A DNA stretch of 32,035 nt, taken from assembly GCA_035550315.1 (NCBI GenBank), contig DASZPL010000084.1, positions 1-32,035 of the forward strand, read 5' to 3'. Positions 1 through 6,965 of the stretch are shown here, piece by piece. How positions within the stretch are numbered: the first letter of the stretch is position 1; each line of letters opens with the position of its first letter. Made by a program: the position numbers and the translations under genes. The DNA is from DASZPL01 sp035550315. GTDB taxonomy: Bacteria > Actinomycetota > Actinomycetes > JAFAQI01. The notes beneath the pieces are model-generated. The model was not told the DNA's origin, searched no databases, and was given only the letters and a program-made list of their open reading frames with translations.

Positions 1-2
1 AG

Positions 3-752
3 GCGACAGCCGTCGAGGTCTTGCCGGCGGTGGCCACCGGTGCCACGGCCGCGGCACTCGTCGTCGGCCCGGGCGTCGTGAGCGACGGCGACCGCCTGAC
101 CGGAAGCGCCGACCACGTCGTCGACGGGGGACCGGCCGACCTGCTGGTCGTCGCGAATGAGTCCCGCCTCTGGCTGCTCGACGCGACCGCCACTGGCGTC
201 GAGGTCCGACCGGCGGCGACGTTGGACCGCACCAGGAGCTATGCAACGGTGCGGCTCGAGGGCGCGACGGCGAGGCCGGTCGGCGATCCGGCCGCCGCGG
301 CGGCCGCGGTGGACCTGCTCCGGGTCGGACTCGCGGTGGAGGCCGTCGGGTTGGCTCGCCGCTGCCTTGAGCTGACCGTCGAGCACCTGAAGACGCGGGT
401 GCAGTTCGGCAAGCCGATCGGGTCGTTCCAGGCGTTGCAGCATCGCTGCGCCGACTTGGCCGTGTCGCTCGAGGCGGCGACGTCGACGGCGTACTACGCG
501 GCATGGGCCGCGGCGGACTCGCCCGCCGAGCTGCCGGTCGTCGCGCCGCTGGCCAAGTCGGTGTGCACTGATGCGGCGTACGCCGTTGCGGCGGAGACGA
601 TTCAGCTGCACGGCGGCGTCGGCTTCACCTGGGAGCACGACGCCCACCTGTACTTCAAGCGCGCGACGGTGCTGCGCTCGCTGCTCGGCGACAGCCACGC
701 GCAACGCCAACTGGTGGCGACGCGGTCGGGCGTGCTTGCCGGGTCGCGGTGA
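3..752 (+). CDS. Acyl-CoA dehydrogenase, C-terminal part (gene truncated by window start)
   Basis: The frame is open from the first bases of the window, so the start lies upstream. About 249 residues are visible of a family usually near 380. The C-terminal helical domain of an acyl-CoA dehydrogenase is clear: a GLARRCLELTVEHLKTR stretch, then QFGKPIGSFQALQHR, then LHGGVGFTWEHDAHLYFKR. These enzymes use FAD to make an alpha,beta double bond in an acyl-CoA. The stretch where many family members carry the YEGT catalytic glutamate reads LLGDS here. That is common in the actinobacterial FadE subunits of steroid degradation, some of which act as heteromers. Its position beside ipd genes suggests a steroid ring or side-chain substrate, but that is inference. 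The stop overlaps the next start as GTGA. Confidence 0.9.
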   Translation, partial: ATAVEVLPAVATGATAAALVVGPGVVSDGDRLTGSADHVVDGGPADLLVVANESRLWLLDATATGVEVRPAATLDRTRSYATVRLEGATARPVGDPAAAAAAVDLLRVGLAVEAVGLARRCLELTVEHLKTRVQFGKPIGSFQALQHRCADLAVSLEAATSTAYYAAWAAADSPAELPVVAPLAKSVCTDAAYAVAAETIQLHGGVGFTWEHDAHLYFKRATVLRSLLGDSHAQRQLVATRSGVLAGSR

Positions 753-1114
753 CGAGTTCGGCGGTTGATCAGGTCCGGGCGATCTGCCTCGCGCTGCCCG
801 GCGTGACCGAGAAGCAGAGTCACGGCGCGCCGGCGTTCTTCGTCAAGAAGCAGTTCGTGATGCTTTGGCCGGGTGGCCATCACGAGCACGACTTCCCGCA
901 TCTGTGGTGTGCCGCGCCGCTGGGGGAGCAGCAGGCGCTCGTCGCGGCAGACCCCGCGCGGTTCTTCCGGCCGCCGTACGTCGGGCACCGCGGGTGGATC
1001 GGTGTCCGGCTCGACGACGGCATCGACCCGACCGAGCTTGGTGAGCTGCTGCAGGACGCGTATCGGACGGTCGCGCCGGCGAAGCTGGTCGCCGAGCTGG
1101 ACGCCGCCGGCTAG
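749..1114 (+). CDS. MmcQ/YjbR family protein
   Basis: This 121-residue protein fits the MmcQ/YjbR (DUF419) family in length and pattern: ALPGVTEKQSHGAPAFF near the N-terminus, a central LW..APLGEQQ segment, and PPYVGHRGWIGVRLD followed by a C-terminal helix ending in APAKLV. The fold resembles a CyaY-like double wing and is often annotated as DNA-binding, but no firm function is known. The GTG start lies inside the stop of the acyl-CoA dehydrogenase gene (GTGA overlap), so the two are translationally coupled. The coupling suggests co-expression with lipid or steroid catabolism. It ends 10 bases before the convergent TetR gene. Confidence 0.85.
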   Translation: MTSSAVDQVRAICLALPGVTEKQSHGAPAFFVKKQFVMLWPGGHHEHDFPHLWCAAPLGEQQALVAADPARFFRPPYVGHRGWIGVRLDDGIDPTELGELLQDAYRTVAPAKLVAELDAAG

Positions 1115-1124
1115 CCGCTGCGGC

Positions 1125-1733
1125 TCAGCGCTTCGGCGTCTTCGGGCCGGTGACGCCCCAGTAGATCAGCCGGATCATCGCCTCGCGGACGTGCGCGAAC
1201 GAGATGTCCCACGCCTCGAAGCCACCTTGGTGGCCGGCCATCTGCGGCAGCATGCCGATCAGCGCGCCCGCCATCGCCATCGGGTCGACCTCGGGGTTGC
1301 GGCCCTGCACCTTCTCGATCTCGGCGGCGAGCGATCGCGTCATCGGGTTGAGGATCAACACTCGGGTGTGCCGGAAGCGCTTGTCACCCTCGGTCGACAG
1401 CAGGTCCACGACCCGCAACGTCGGCCGATGGTCGCGCCAGAACGTCAGGAAGCCGTCGACCAGAGCCTCCGCGCTCGCGACTCCGGCGGACCCTTTCCAC
1501 GGCTGGTCGCGGATCAGGTCGACCAGCTGGGTGGCTTCCTCGGCGGCTTGCTCCGCGACGGCGAGCAACACCGCCTCCAGGTCGACGAAGTACTGGTAGA
1601 ACGTCGCCGGAGAGGTGCCAGCCGCCCGGGTGATGTCCGTGACCTTCAGGTCGCGGTACGGCGTCGTCGCGACCAGCTTGGCGGTGCACTCGACCAGTCG
1701 CTTGCGGGTCGCGAGCCCACGGCGGCCCGGCAC
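1125..1733 (-). CDS. TetR family regulator of the ipd-type cluster
   Basis: A TetR repressor of about 202 residues. The helix-turn-helix lies at residues 30-49 (KVTDITRAAGTSPATFYQYF) and is followed by an all-helical ligand domain. I chose GTG at 1733. A longer reading from GTG 1781 adds 16 residues, but that stretch has poor codon use (AGA, TCT, TCA, ACT, CGA) and holds the palindrome at 1758-1770, so it looks like a regulatory leader. It is not obviously KstR2: the N-terminal sequence differs and the local palindromes do not match the KstR2 box. It lies just downstream of the SDR gene on the same strand. It probably controls the SDR and echA20-ipdABC through the paired palindromes, which is inference. 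Confidence 0.85.
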   Translation of the reverse strand: MPGRRGLATRKRLVECTAKLVATTPYRDLKVTDITRAAGTSPATFYQYFVDLEAVLLAVAEQAAEEATQLVDLIRDQPWKGSAGVASAEALVDGFLTFWRDHRPTLRVVDLLSTEGDKRFRHTRVLILNPMTRSLAAEIEKVQGRNPEVDPMAMAGALIGMLPQMAGHQGGFEAWDISFAHVREAMIRLIYWGVTGPKTPKR

Positions 1734-1757
1734 TCGCCCGTCGACGGCGCGCAGAGT

Positions 1758-1770
1758 TGACGCCCCGTCA
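1758..1770. promoter_or_regulatory. Palindrome TGACGCCCCGTCA, putative TetR operator copy 1
   Basis: The arms TGACG and CGTCA pair perfectly around CCC. The site is just upstream of the preferred TetR start (1733) and downstream of the SDR stop (1799). The same 15-base string TGACGCCCCRTCAGA recurs at 2577-2591 in the divergent SDR/echA20 promoter region. A shared palindrome beside a TetR gene and beside its likely target is the usual operator arrangement. Binding is inferred. Confidence 0.5.
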
Positions 1771-1798
1771 GATCTGCCCACGTCCGCGATGGTAGTGC

Positions 1799-2554
1799 TC
1801 AGGAACCGGCCGACCGGGCAGCGAGGTAGGGCGGCGGTTCGCCACCCCCGTCGACGGTGACGTCCGCACCCGTGATGAAAGCGGCGGCGTCGGAGGCCAG
1901 GAACAGGCAGACCGCGGCGACGTCGGCGGGTTGCACCAGTCGCCGCATCGGGATGGTCTCGGCGACGGCGGCGACGCCGTCGGCATCGCCGTAGAACAGC
2001 TCGGCCTGCTCGGTCTCGAGGTAGCCGACCGTGACCGTGTTGACCCGCACCTTGGGCGCCCACTCCATCGCGAGCGTCTGGGTCAGGTTGGCGAGCCCGG
2101 CCTTCGCCGCGCCATACGCCGCCGTTCCCGGCGACGGTCGCCGGCCGGAGAGGCTGGCGATGTTGATGATGGTGCCGCCCGCGGGTTGCTGCTGCATGAT
2201 CCGGTTCGCGGGTTGCGCGACGTAGAACGGGGCGAGCAGGTTCAGCGCGACGATCCGCTCGACGAACCGCGGCGACGCGTCGGCCGCCGCTGCCGGGGGC
2301 GAGCCGCCGGCGTTGTTGACCACGACGTCCAGCCGCCCGCACCGATCCACGGCCGCGGCGACGACTGCTGCCGCTTGCTCGGCGTCGCGGAGATCCGCTG
2401 CGACGAACTCGCCGACCGGGTCGCCATCCGGGCGGTGGCGCGCGCACACCATCACCTCGGCGCCGGCCTGAGCGAACGCGGCGGCCAGCCCACGGCCCAG
2501 CCCCTTCGTGCCGCCGGTGACGAGGACGACGCGGCCGGTCAAGTCGGTGGGCAC
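1799..2554 (-). CDS. Short-chain dehydrogenase/reductase (position of Rv3549c)
   Basis: A 251-residue classical SDR. The NAD(P) motif TGGTKGLG is at 13-20, NNAG at 80-83, the catalytic serine region at 134-136, and the Y-x-x-x-K pair at Y147 and K151 (YGAAK). I chose GTG 2554, giving MPTDLTGRVVLVTGG, rather than ATG 2587: the extra 11 residues look non-coding and overlap the operator palindrome. The gene is divergent from echA20, exactly as Rv3549c is divergent from Rv3550 in M. tuberculosis, and the NNAGGSP and SGRRPSPGTAAYGAAK segments fit that group. It probably oxidises or reduces a hydroxy or keto steroid CoA intermediate. The exact substrate cannot be read from the sequence. Confidence 0.9.
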   Translation of the reverse strand: MPTDLTGRVVLVTGGTKGLGRGLAAAFAQAGAEVMVCARHRPDGDPVGEFVAADLRDAEQAAAVVAAAVDRCGRLDVVVNNAGGSPPAAAADASPRFVERIVALNLLAPFYVAQPANRIMQQQPAGGTIINIASLSGRRPSPGTAAYGAAKAGLANLTQTLAMEWAPKVRVNTVTVGYLETEQAELFYGDADGVAAVAETIPMRRLVQPADVAAVCLFLASDAAAFITGADVTVDGGGEPPPYLAARSAGS

Positions 2555-2574
2555 GCGTATATGGTGACACCGAA

Positions 2575-2591
2575 TCTGACGCCCCATCAGA
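2575..2591. promoter_or_regulatory. Palindrome TCTGACGCCCCATCAGA, putative TetR operator copy 2
   Basis: The arms TCTGA and TCAGA pair perfectly around seven bases. The site lies in the 50-base gap between the divergent SDR (start 2554) and echA20 (start 2605), with a TATATG -10-like string at 2558-2563 reading toward echA20. It matches copy 1 at 1758-1772 over TGACGCCCCRTCAGA. A repressor bound here could block both directions. It does not resemble the published KstR2 inverted repeat (AnCAAGnnCTTGnT). Confidence 0.55.
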
Positions 2592-2604
2592 AAGCGCCGC
2601 GCCA

Positions 2605-3366
2605 GTGTCGATCACCGCCAGCGTCACCGACCACGTCGCCGAGGTCGTGGTCGACGTGCCGCCGGTCAACGCGCTGCCGGTCGCCGGCTGGTTCGAGCTG
2701 GCCGAGACGATCACCGCGACGGGTGCCGACCCGGCGGTCCACGCCGTGGTCTTGGCGGCCGAGGGCAAGGGATTCAACGCCGGCGTGGACATCAAGGAGA
2801 TGCAGTCGACCGCCGGCTTCGACGCATTGGTCGGCGCCAACCGGGGCTGCGCGGCGGCGTTCGCCGCGGTCTACGACTGCCCGGTGCCGGTCGTCGCCGC
2901 CGTACACGGCTTCTGCCTTGGCGGCGGCATCGGCCTGGTCGGCAACGCCGACATCGTGATCGCGTCGGATGATGCGACGTTCGGGCTGCCTGAGGTGAAG
3001 CAAGGCGCGCTGGGCGCGGCCACACACTTGTCGCGGTTGGTCCCGCAGCAGCGGATGCGCCAGATGATGTACACCGCCGAGCGCGCCACCGCGCAGGAGC
3101 TGGCCGGCTACGGCTCGGTGCTGAAGGTGGTGCCGCGCGAGGAGTTGCGCGCGACCGCGCTCGATGTTGCGTTGCAGATCGCCCTGATCGACCCGACCGT
3201 CATCCGCGCCGCGAAGGCGTCGCTGAACGGCATCGACCCGGTCGACGTCAAACGCTCCTACCGTTACGAGCAGGGGTTCACCTTCGAGCTGAACCTCACG
3301 GGGGTCTCCGACCGCGCGCGCGACGCGTTCGTCGACAAGCGTGACGCGTGGGAGCAGGAGAAGTAG
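2605..3366 (+). CDS. echA20: EchA20-like ring-opening hydrolase (crotonase family)
   Basis: A 253-residue crotonase-fold protein. The oxyanion-hole segments are visible: GFNAGVDIKEMQ (NAGVD at 58-62) and GFCLGGGIGL (102-111), then FGLPEVKQGALGAATHLSRLVPQ and, near the end, YRYEQGFTFELNL. From memory these match EchA20 (Rv3550) of M. tuberculosis almost word for word. EchA20 opens steroid ring D of HIEC-CoA to give COCHEA-CoA in the last steps of steroid nucleus degradation. The start is GTG 2605. The stop TAG abuts the ipdA GTG with no gap, and GGAGAAG just before the stop can serve as the ipdA ribosome site. First gene of a four-gene operon. Confidence 0.93.
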   Translation: MSITASVTDHVAEVVVDVPPVNALPVAGWFELAETITATGADPAVHAVVLAAEGKGFNAGVDIKEMQSTAGFDALVGANRGCAAAFAAVYDCPVPVVAAVHGFCLGGGIGLVGNADIVIASDDATFGLPEVKQGALGAATHLSRLVPQQRMRQMMYTAERATAQELAGYGSVLKVVPREELRATALDVALQIALIDPTVIRAAKASLNGIDPVDVKRSYRYEQGFTFELNLTGVSDRARDAFVDKRDAWEQEK

Positions 3367-4212
3367 GTGGCGGACAAGCGGACGACGATCGAGGAGGTCG
3401 TCGGCGAGATTCGTGACGGCATGACCATCGGCATCGGCGGCTGGGGCTCCCGGCGTAAGCCGATGTCGCTGGTGCGGGCGCTGGTCCGCAGCGACGTGCA
3501 CGACCTGACGGTGGTGTCGTACGGCGGGCCCGACGTGGGCATGCTGTGCGCCGCCGGCAAGGTGCGCAAGGTGGTCTTCGCGTTCGTCTCGCTCGACTCG
3601 ATCGCGCTCGAGCCGCACTTCCGCAACGCCCGGCAGGCCGGCGCCGTCGAGGCGCTGGAGCTCGACGAGGGGATGTTCCTGCTCGGCCTGCAAGCTGCCG
3701 CCTGGCGGGTGCCGTTCCTGCCGACCCGGGTGGGACTCGGGTCGGACGTGGTCGCCAAACAACCAGAGATCCGCACCGTGACCTCGCCGTACGACGACGG
3801 TGAGGAGCTGGTCGCGATGCCGGCGCTGTCGCTCGACATTGCACTCGTGCATCAGAACCGTGCCGACGTGGCGGGCAACGCGCAGTTCCTCGGGCCGGAC
3901 CTCTACTTCGACGACCTGATGTGCCAGGCGGCCGCGCGGTCGTTCGTGTCGTGCGAGCGGATCGTCGACACTGCCGACTTCGCGGCGGCGGGCAGCCATC
4001 ACACGCAGCGGATCAGCCGGCTGTTCACCGACGGCATCGTCGAGACGCCGAACGGCGCGCACTTCACGTCGTGCGTGCCGGACTACGAGCGCGACGAGGC
4101 GTTCCAGCGCGACTACGCGAAGTCCGCCGCCTCGCCAGAGGCCTGGGCCGCCTGGCGAGCCGACTGGATCGACGTCAGCGAGGCCGACTACCAGCGCAAG
4201 GTCGCGGCATGA
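3367..4212 (+). CDS. ipdA: IpdA, alpha subunit of the COCHEA-CoA ring-C hydrolase
   Basis: A 281-residue CoA-transferase-like alpha subunit (IpdA of M. tuberculosis is about 292). GGWGSRRKPMSLVRALVRSD at 24-43 is typical of IpdA, followed by SYGGPDVGMLCAAGKVRKVVFAFVSLDSIALEPHFR. IpdAB has a class I CoA-transferase fold but works as a beta-diketone hydrolase that opens the last steroid ring. The acidic DEG at 100-102 is my candidate for the catalytic glutamate (Glu105 in the M. tuberculosis enzyme); the match is by eye. The stop overlaps the ipdB start as ATGA, as expected for subunits made in equal amounts. Confidence 0.93.
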   Translation: MADKRTTIEEVVGEIRDGMTIGIGGWGSRRKPMSLVRALVRSDVHDLTVVSYGGPDVGMLCAAGKVRKVVFAFVSLDSIALEPHFRNARQAGAVEALELDEGMFLLGLQAAAWRVPFLPTRVGLGSDVVAKQPEIRTVTSPYDDGEELVAMPALSLDIALVHQNRADVAGNAQFLGPDLYFDDLMCQAAARSFVSCERIVDTADFAAAGSHHTQRISRLFTDGIVETPNGAHFTSCVPDYERDEAFQRDYAKSAASPEAWAAWRADWIDVSEADYQRKVAA

Positions 4213-4940
4213 GCGAGTTCGCGCGGGCCGACGTTTGTTGTGTGGCGGTGGCGGAGTGCTTCCGCGGCGACGGCGAGATCGTCGCCAACCCGATCGGGAC
4301 GATCCCGCGGATCGGCGGGCTGCTCGCCCGCCGCTCGTTCGAGCCCGATCTAGTGATGACCGACGGCGAGGCGATGTTCACCGACGTGGCCGGCGCCGTC
4401 GAGGCCTGGAACCCGTACCGGGCGATGTTCGACGTGGTCTGGTCCGGCCGCCGGCACGTGATGATGGGCGGGTCGCAGCTGGATCCGTTCGGCAACCACA
4501 ACTTCGCGGCCATCGGCGACATGCACCGCCCGAAGGCGCAGCTGCTCGGATTCCGCGGCGCCCCCGGCAACACCGTCAACAACGTGACGTCGTACTGGAT
4601 CCCGAACCACTCGCCGCGAGTGTTCGTGCCGGCGGTCGACGTCGTCACCGGAGTCGGCTATGACCGCGCCGCGGCAGCCGGGCCCGCGGCGACTCGTCAC
4701 CACGCGCTCCGGCACGTCGTCACCAACCTCTGCGTGCTCGACTTCGAGACGCCGGACCACCGGATGCGGCTTCGGTCGCTGCATCCGGGCGTGACGGTCG
4801 ACGACGTGGTCGCGGCGACCGGCTTCGAGCTGGCGATCCCCGACGACGTACCAACCTCGCGCGAGCCGACGGCCGACGAGCTGGCGATCCTCGCCGAGCT
4901 GGACCCCGACGGGGCCCGCAACGCGGAAGTCCCCGAGTAG
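4209..4940 (+). CDS. ipdB: IpdB, beta subunit of the COCHEA-CoA ring-C hydrolase
   Basis: A 243-residue partner of IpdA, starting at the ATG inside the ipdA stop. The frame stays open upstream, but the real start is fixed by the ATGA overlap and the protein MSEFARADVC. Family segments include ANPIGTIPRIGGLLAR, the DGE at 52-54 (where classical CoA-transferase beta subunits carry their ENG glutamate), HVMMGGSQLDPFGNHN, and FRGAPGNTVNNVTSYWIPNHS. It acts with IpdA in the cytosol to hydrolyse the ring-C beta-diketone of COCHEA-CoA. The ipdC gene follows after three bases. Confidence 0.93.
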   Translation: MSEFARADVCCVAVAECFRGDGEIVANPIGTIPRIGGLLARRSFEPDLVMTDGEAMFTDVAGAVEAWNPYRAMFDVVWSGRRHVMMGGSQLDPFGNHNFAAIGDMHRPKAQLLGFRGAPGNTVNNVTSYWIPNHSPRVFVPAVDVVTGVGYDRAAAAGPAATRHHALRHVVTNLCVLDFETPDHRMRLRSLHPGVTVDDVVAATGFELAIPDDVPTSREPTADELAILAELDPDGARNAEVPE

Positions 4941-4943
4941 CCG

Positions 4944-5999
4944 ATGCATCCCGCCCTGTCGACCCGGTTCACCGAGCTGGTCGGCGTCCGCTACCCGGTC
5001 GTGCAGACCGGGATGGGCTGGGTCGCGACGCCCCAGCTGGCGGCCGCGACCTCCAACGCGGGCGGGCTCGGCATCCTTGCCGCGGCCACGATGACGTACG
5101 ACGAGCTGCAAGCCGCCGTCGCCGAGATGAAGCGCCGGACCGACCAACCGTTCGGTGTGAACATGCGCGCCGACCAGCCGGATGTCGCCGACCGGGTTGA
5201 CCTGCTGGTGCGGGAGCAGGTCAAGGTCGCGTCGTTCGCGATGGCGCCGAGAGCGGACCTGATCAAGCGGCTGCAGGACGGCGGCGTGCTCGTGATGCCG
5301 TCGATCGGCGCGAAGCGCCACGCCGAGAAGGTCGCCGGCTGGGGCGTCGACGCCGTCCTCGTCCAAGGCGGCGAGGGCGGTGGGCACACCGGTGCGGTCC
5401 CGACGTCGTTGCTGTTGCCGCAGGTCGTCGATGCCGTCGACGTGCCGGTTGTTGCCGCGGGCGGCTACTTCGACGGTCGCGGCCTGGTCGCCGCGCTGTC
5501 CTACGGCGCGGCCGGGGTCGCCATGGGCACGCGTTTCCTGCTCACCTCGGACAGCCCGGTGCCGCAGGCGGTCAAGGAGCTCTACCTGGCGAAGTCCGTC
5601 GCCGACACCGTGGTGACGAAGCAGGTCGACGGCGTGCCGCACCGGGTGCTGCGCAGTGAGCTGGTCGATCGGCTCGAGGCGGGCCACGCGGTCGGCCGGT
5701 TCGGCGGCGCCGCCCGCAACGCCTGGCGGTTCAAGCGGCAGTCGGGCACGCCCTGGCGCGACATGGTGCGCGAAGGTCTTGCGATGCGCAAGACGATGGA
5801 GCTGTCGTGGAGCCAGGTGCTGATGGCGGCGAACACTCCGATGCTGCTGCGCGCCGCCATGGTCGACGGCTGGACCGACCTCGGCGTGATGGCCAGCGGG
5901 CAGGTGGTCGGCGTCATCGACGATCTGCCGAGCTGCGCCGAGCTGATCGGGCGCATCATCACTGAGGCCGACTCGGTGCTCGCTCGGCTCTCCGGCTGA
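4944..5999 (+). CDS. ipdC: IpdC, flavin-dependent steroid ring oxidoreductase (nitronate monooxygenase family)
   Basis: A 351-residue TIM-barrel flavoprotein of the nitronate monooxygenase (2-nitropropane dioxygenase) family. FMN-binding segments are visible: QTGMGWVATPQLAAATSNAGGLG near the start, GGEGGGHTG at 142-150, AAGGYFDGRG at 171-180 and GVAMGTRF at 191-198. In mycobacteria and rhodococci IpdC works on the 5-hydroxy-HIC-CoA intermediate ahead of EchA20 and IpdAB. It is the last gene of the echA20-ipdABC run. In M. tuberculosis a ferredoxin gene (fdxB) follows, but here the operon stops at a hairpin and a convergent operon begins. The ATG at 4944 is three bases after ipdB. Confidence 0.9.
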   Translation: MHPALSTRFTELVGVRYPVVQTGMGWVATPQLAAATSNAGGLGILAAATMTYDELQAAVAEMKRRTDQPFGVNMRADQPDVADRVDLLVREQVKVASFAMAPRADLIKRLQDGGVLVMPSIGAKRHAEKVAGWGVDAVLVQGGEGGGHTGAVPTSLLLPQVVDAVDVPVVAAGGYFDGRGLVAALSYGAAGVAMGTRFLLTSDSPVPQAVKELYLAKSVADTVVTKQVDGVPHRVLRSELVDRLEAGHAVGRFGGAARNAWRFKRQSGTPWRDMVREGLAMRKTMELSWSQVLMAANTPMLLRAAMVDGWTDLGVMASGQVVGVIDDLPSCAELIGRIITEADSVLARLSG

Positions 6000-6004
6000 C
6001 CGCC

Positions 6005-6054
6005 CATGATCATGGCGAGCTGGCCTGGCTAGAGCCAGGCGCCATCGCCAACGT
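6005..6054. repeat. Degenerate copy 3 of the GATCATG palindromic element
   Basis: The left end CATGATCATGGCGAGCTGGC aligns with the left end of the element at 24948 (TTGATCATGAGCGAGTTGGC) with few changes. The right end TCGCCAACGTGG aligns with the right end of that element (TCGCTCATGATCAACGTTGG) if seven bases are deleted. It fills the gap between ipdC and the epimerase gene. As a single copy this would be weak; the match at both ends in the same order is what supports it. Confidence 0.45.
6013..6050. terminator. Hairpin between convergent genes, probable two-way terminator
   Basis: A strong inner stem GCCTGGC (6023-6029), loop TAGA, GCCAGGC (6034-6040) lies inside an outer stem TGGCGA (6013-6018) / TCGCCA (6045-6050). 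It sits between the ipdC stop (5999) and the epimerase stop (6057). There is no T-run, as is usual in high-GC actinobacteria. The hairpin may belong to the degenerate palindromic element in the same place. Confidence 0.6.
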
Positions 6055-6056
6055 GG

Positions 6057-6965
6057 TCAGCGGAGCAGCTCGGGGTGTTGGGTCTCGACCAGGTGGCGGA
6101 AGCCATCCCGCCACTTGACCGTCGAGTGGCCGACCAGCTCGTGCATCTTTGTCAGGTCGAGGCAGACGCTCGCCAATGACTGCTCCGAGGCGACCAGCTT
6201 CGGCTGGAGTCCGGTCAGCTCGCCGAGATACGCGCACCACTCCTCGACGCTGACCCGTTCGTCGCCGCCCCAGTTCACCGTCGTTGCCGGGACGTCGGCA
6301 ATCTCCAGCAGTCGCGGCACCATCGCGACGATGTCGTCGTAGTGCAGCGGGTGATACTCGCTCGGCGCATCCGGGTGCACCGCGATCTCCTGGCCGGCCA
6401 TCATCAGCGCGAGGTGAAACGCCGGCCAGCCGCCGGCGTCGCCGTACGGCACGTTCAGCCGCGCGATCGTCGTCGGCAGGCCGTAACGGCGCGCGCCATG
6501 CCGTGCCGTCGCCTCCGCCGCGATCTTGCAGATCGAGTACGTCGGCAGGTAGTAGTTGCGGTGGCTGTCGCCGAGCGGTGATTCCTCGCTGAACGCGGTG
6601 TGCCCGTCGGGCTGGTAGACCGCCGTGGTCGAGCAGTGCAGGAACCCGGTCGCGTCGGCGTAGCGCTCCATCAACATCGCCAGGCCGCTGACGTTGCCGT
6701 CGAGGTCGACCGCCCACTTGCCGCTCTTCACGACGGCGAAGTGCAGCACGTAGTCGACCTTCTCCGGCAGGTCGTCGACCGCACCGCGCACCAGGTCGAG
6801 ATGCGCCGTCTTCACGCCGCCCTCGTGCAGTGGCTGGCGCGCGGCCGGATCGCGGAACCGCGCCGCGCCGGTCACCTCGTTGTCCTTCGCCAGCGCCAAC
6901 GCCACCGGCTTCGCCACCTCGCTCGTCACACCGGTGACGAGGATTCGTGCTCCGCTCAAACTCAC
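6057..6965 (-). CDS. NAD-dependent epimerase/dehydratase-like extended SDR
   Basis: A 302-residue extended SDR, start GTG 6965 (MSLSGARILVTG). The nucleotide motif at 11-17 is TGVTSEVA, in which some glycines of the usual TGxxGxxG are replaced. The catalytic pattern is present: STTAVY near 112-117 and YSICK at 143-147. Such proteins act on nucleotide sugars, hydroxysteroids or polyketide-like alcohols, and the degenerate glycine motif makes a standard sugar epimerase less likely. The start overlaps the stop of the CrtC/AttH-like gene as GTGA, and this is the last gene of the TetR-led operon. The substrate is unknown. Confidence 0.8.
   Translation of the reverse strand: MSLSGARILVTGVTSEVAKPVALALAKDNEVTGAARFRDPAARQPLHEGGVKTAHLDLVRGAVDDLPEKVDYVLHFAVVKSGKWAVDLDGNVSGLAMLMERYADATGFLHCSTTAVYQPDGHTAFSEESPLGDSHRNYYLPTYSICKIAAEATARHGARRYGLPTTIARLNVPYGDAGGWPAFHLALMMAGQEIAVHPDAPSEYHPLHYDDIVAMVPRLLEIADVPATTVNWGGDERVSVEEWCAYLGELTGLQPKLVASEQSLASVCLDLTKMHELVGHSTVKWRDGFRHLVETQHPELLR

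Noticed and set aside
1115..1130. CGCTG-CGGCT-CAGCG hairpin between the MmcQ and TetR genes
   Set aside because: A 5-bp stem in GC-rich DNA is too weak to call a terminator.
1734..2840. A very long minus-strand reading that joins the TetR frame to sequence opposite the SDR and echA20
   Set aside because: Its upstream half is antisense or out of frame with clear SDR and echA20 genes and is arginine-rich; only the TetR part has family motifs.
2587..4062. 491-residue open frame antisense to echA20 and ipdA
   Set aside because: Composition (Arg, His, Asp, Val repeats) is that of a shadow frame opposite high-GC coding DNA, with no domain motif.
4350..5687. 445-residue open frame antisense to ipdB and ipdC
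   Set aside because: Shadow of the two well-supported genes; no recognisable motif.
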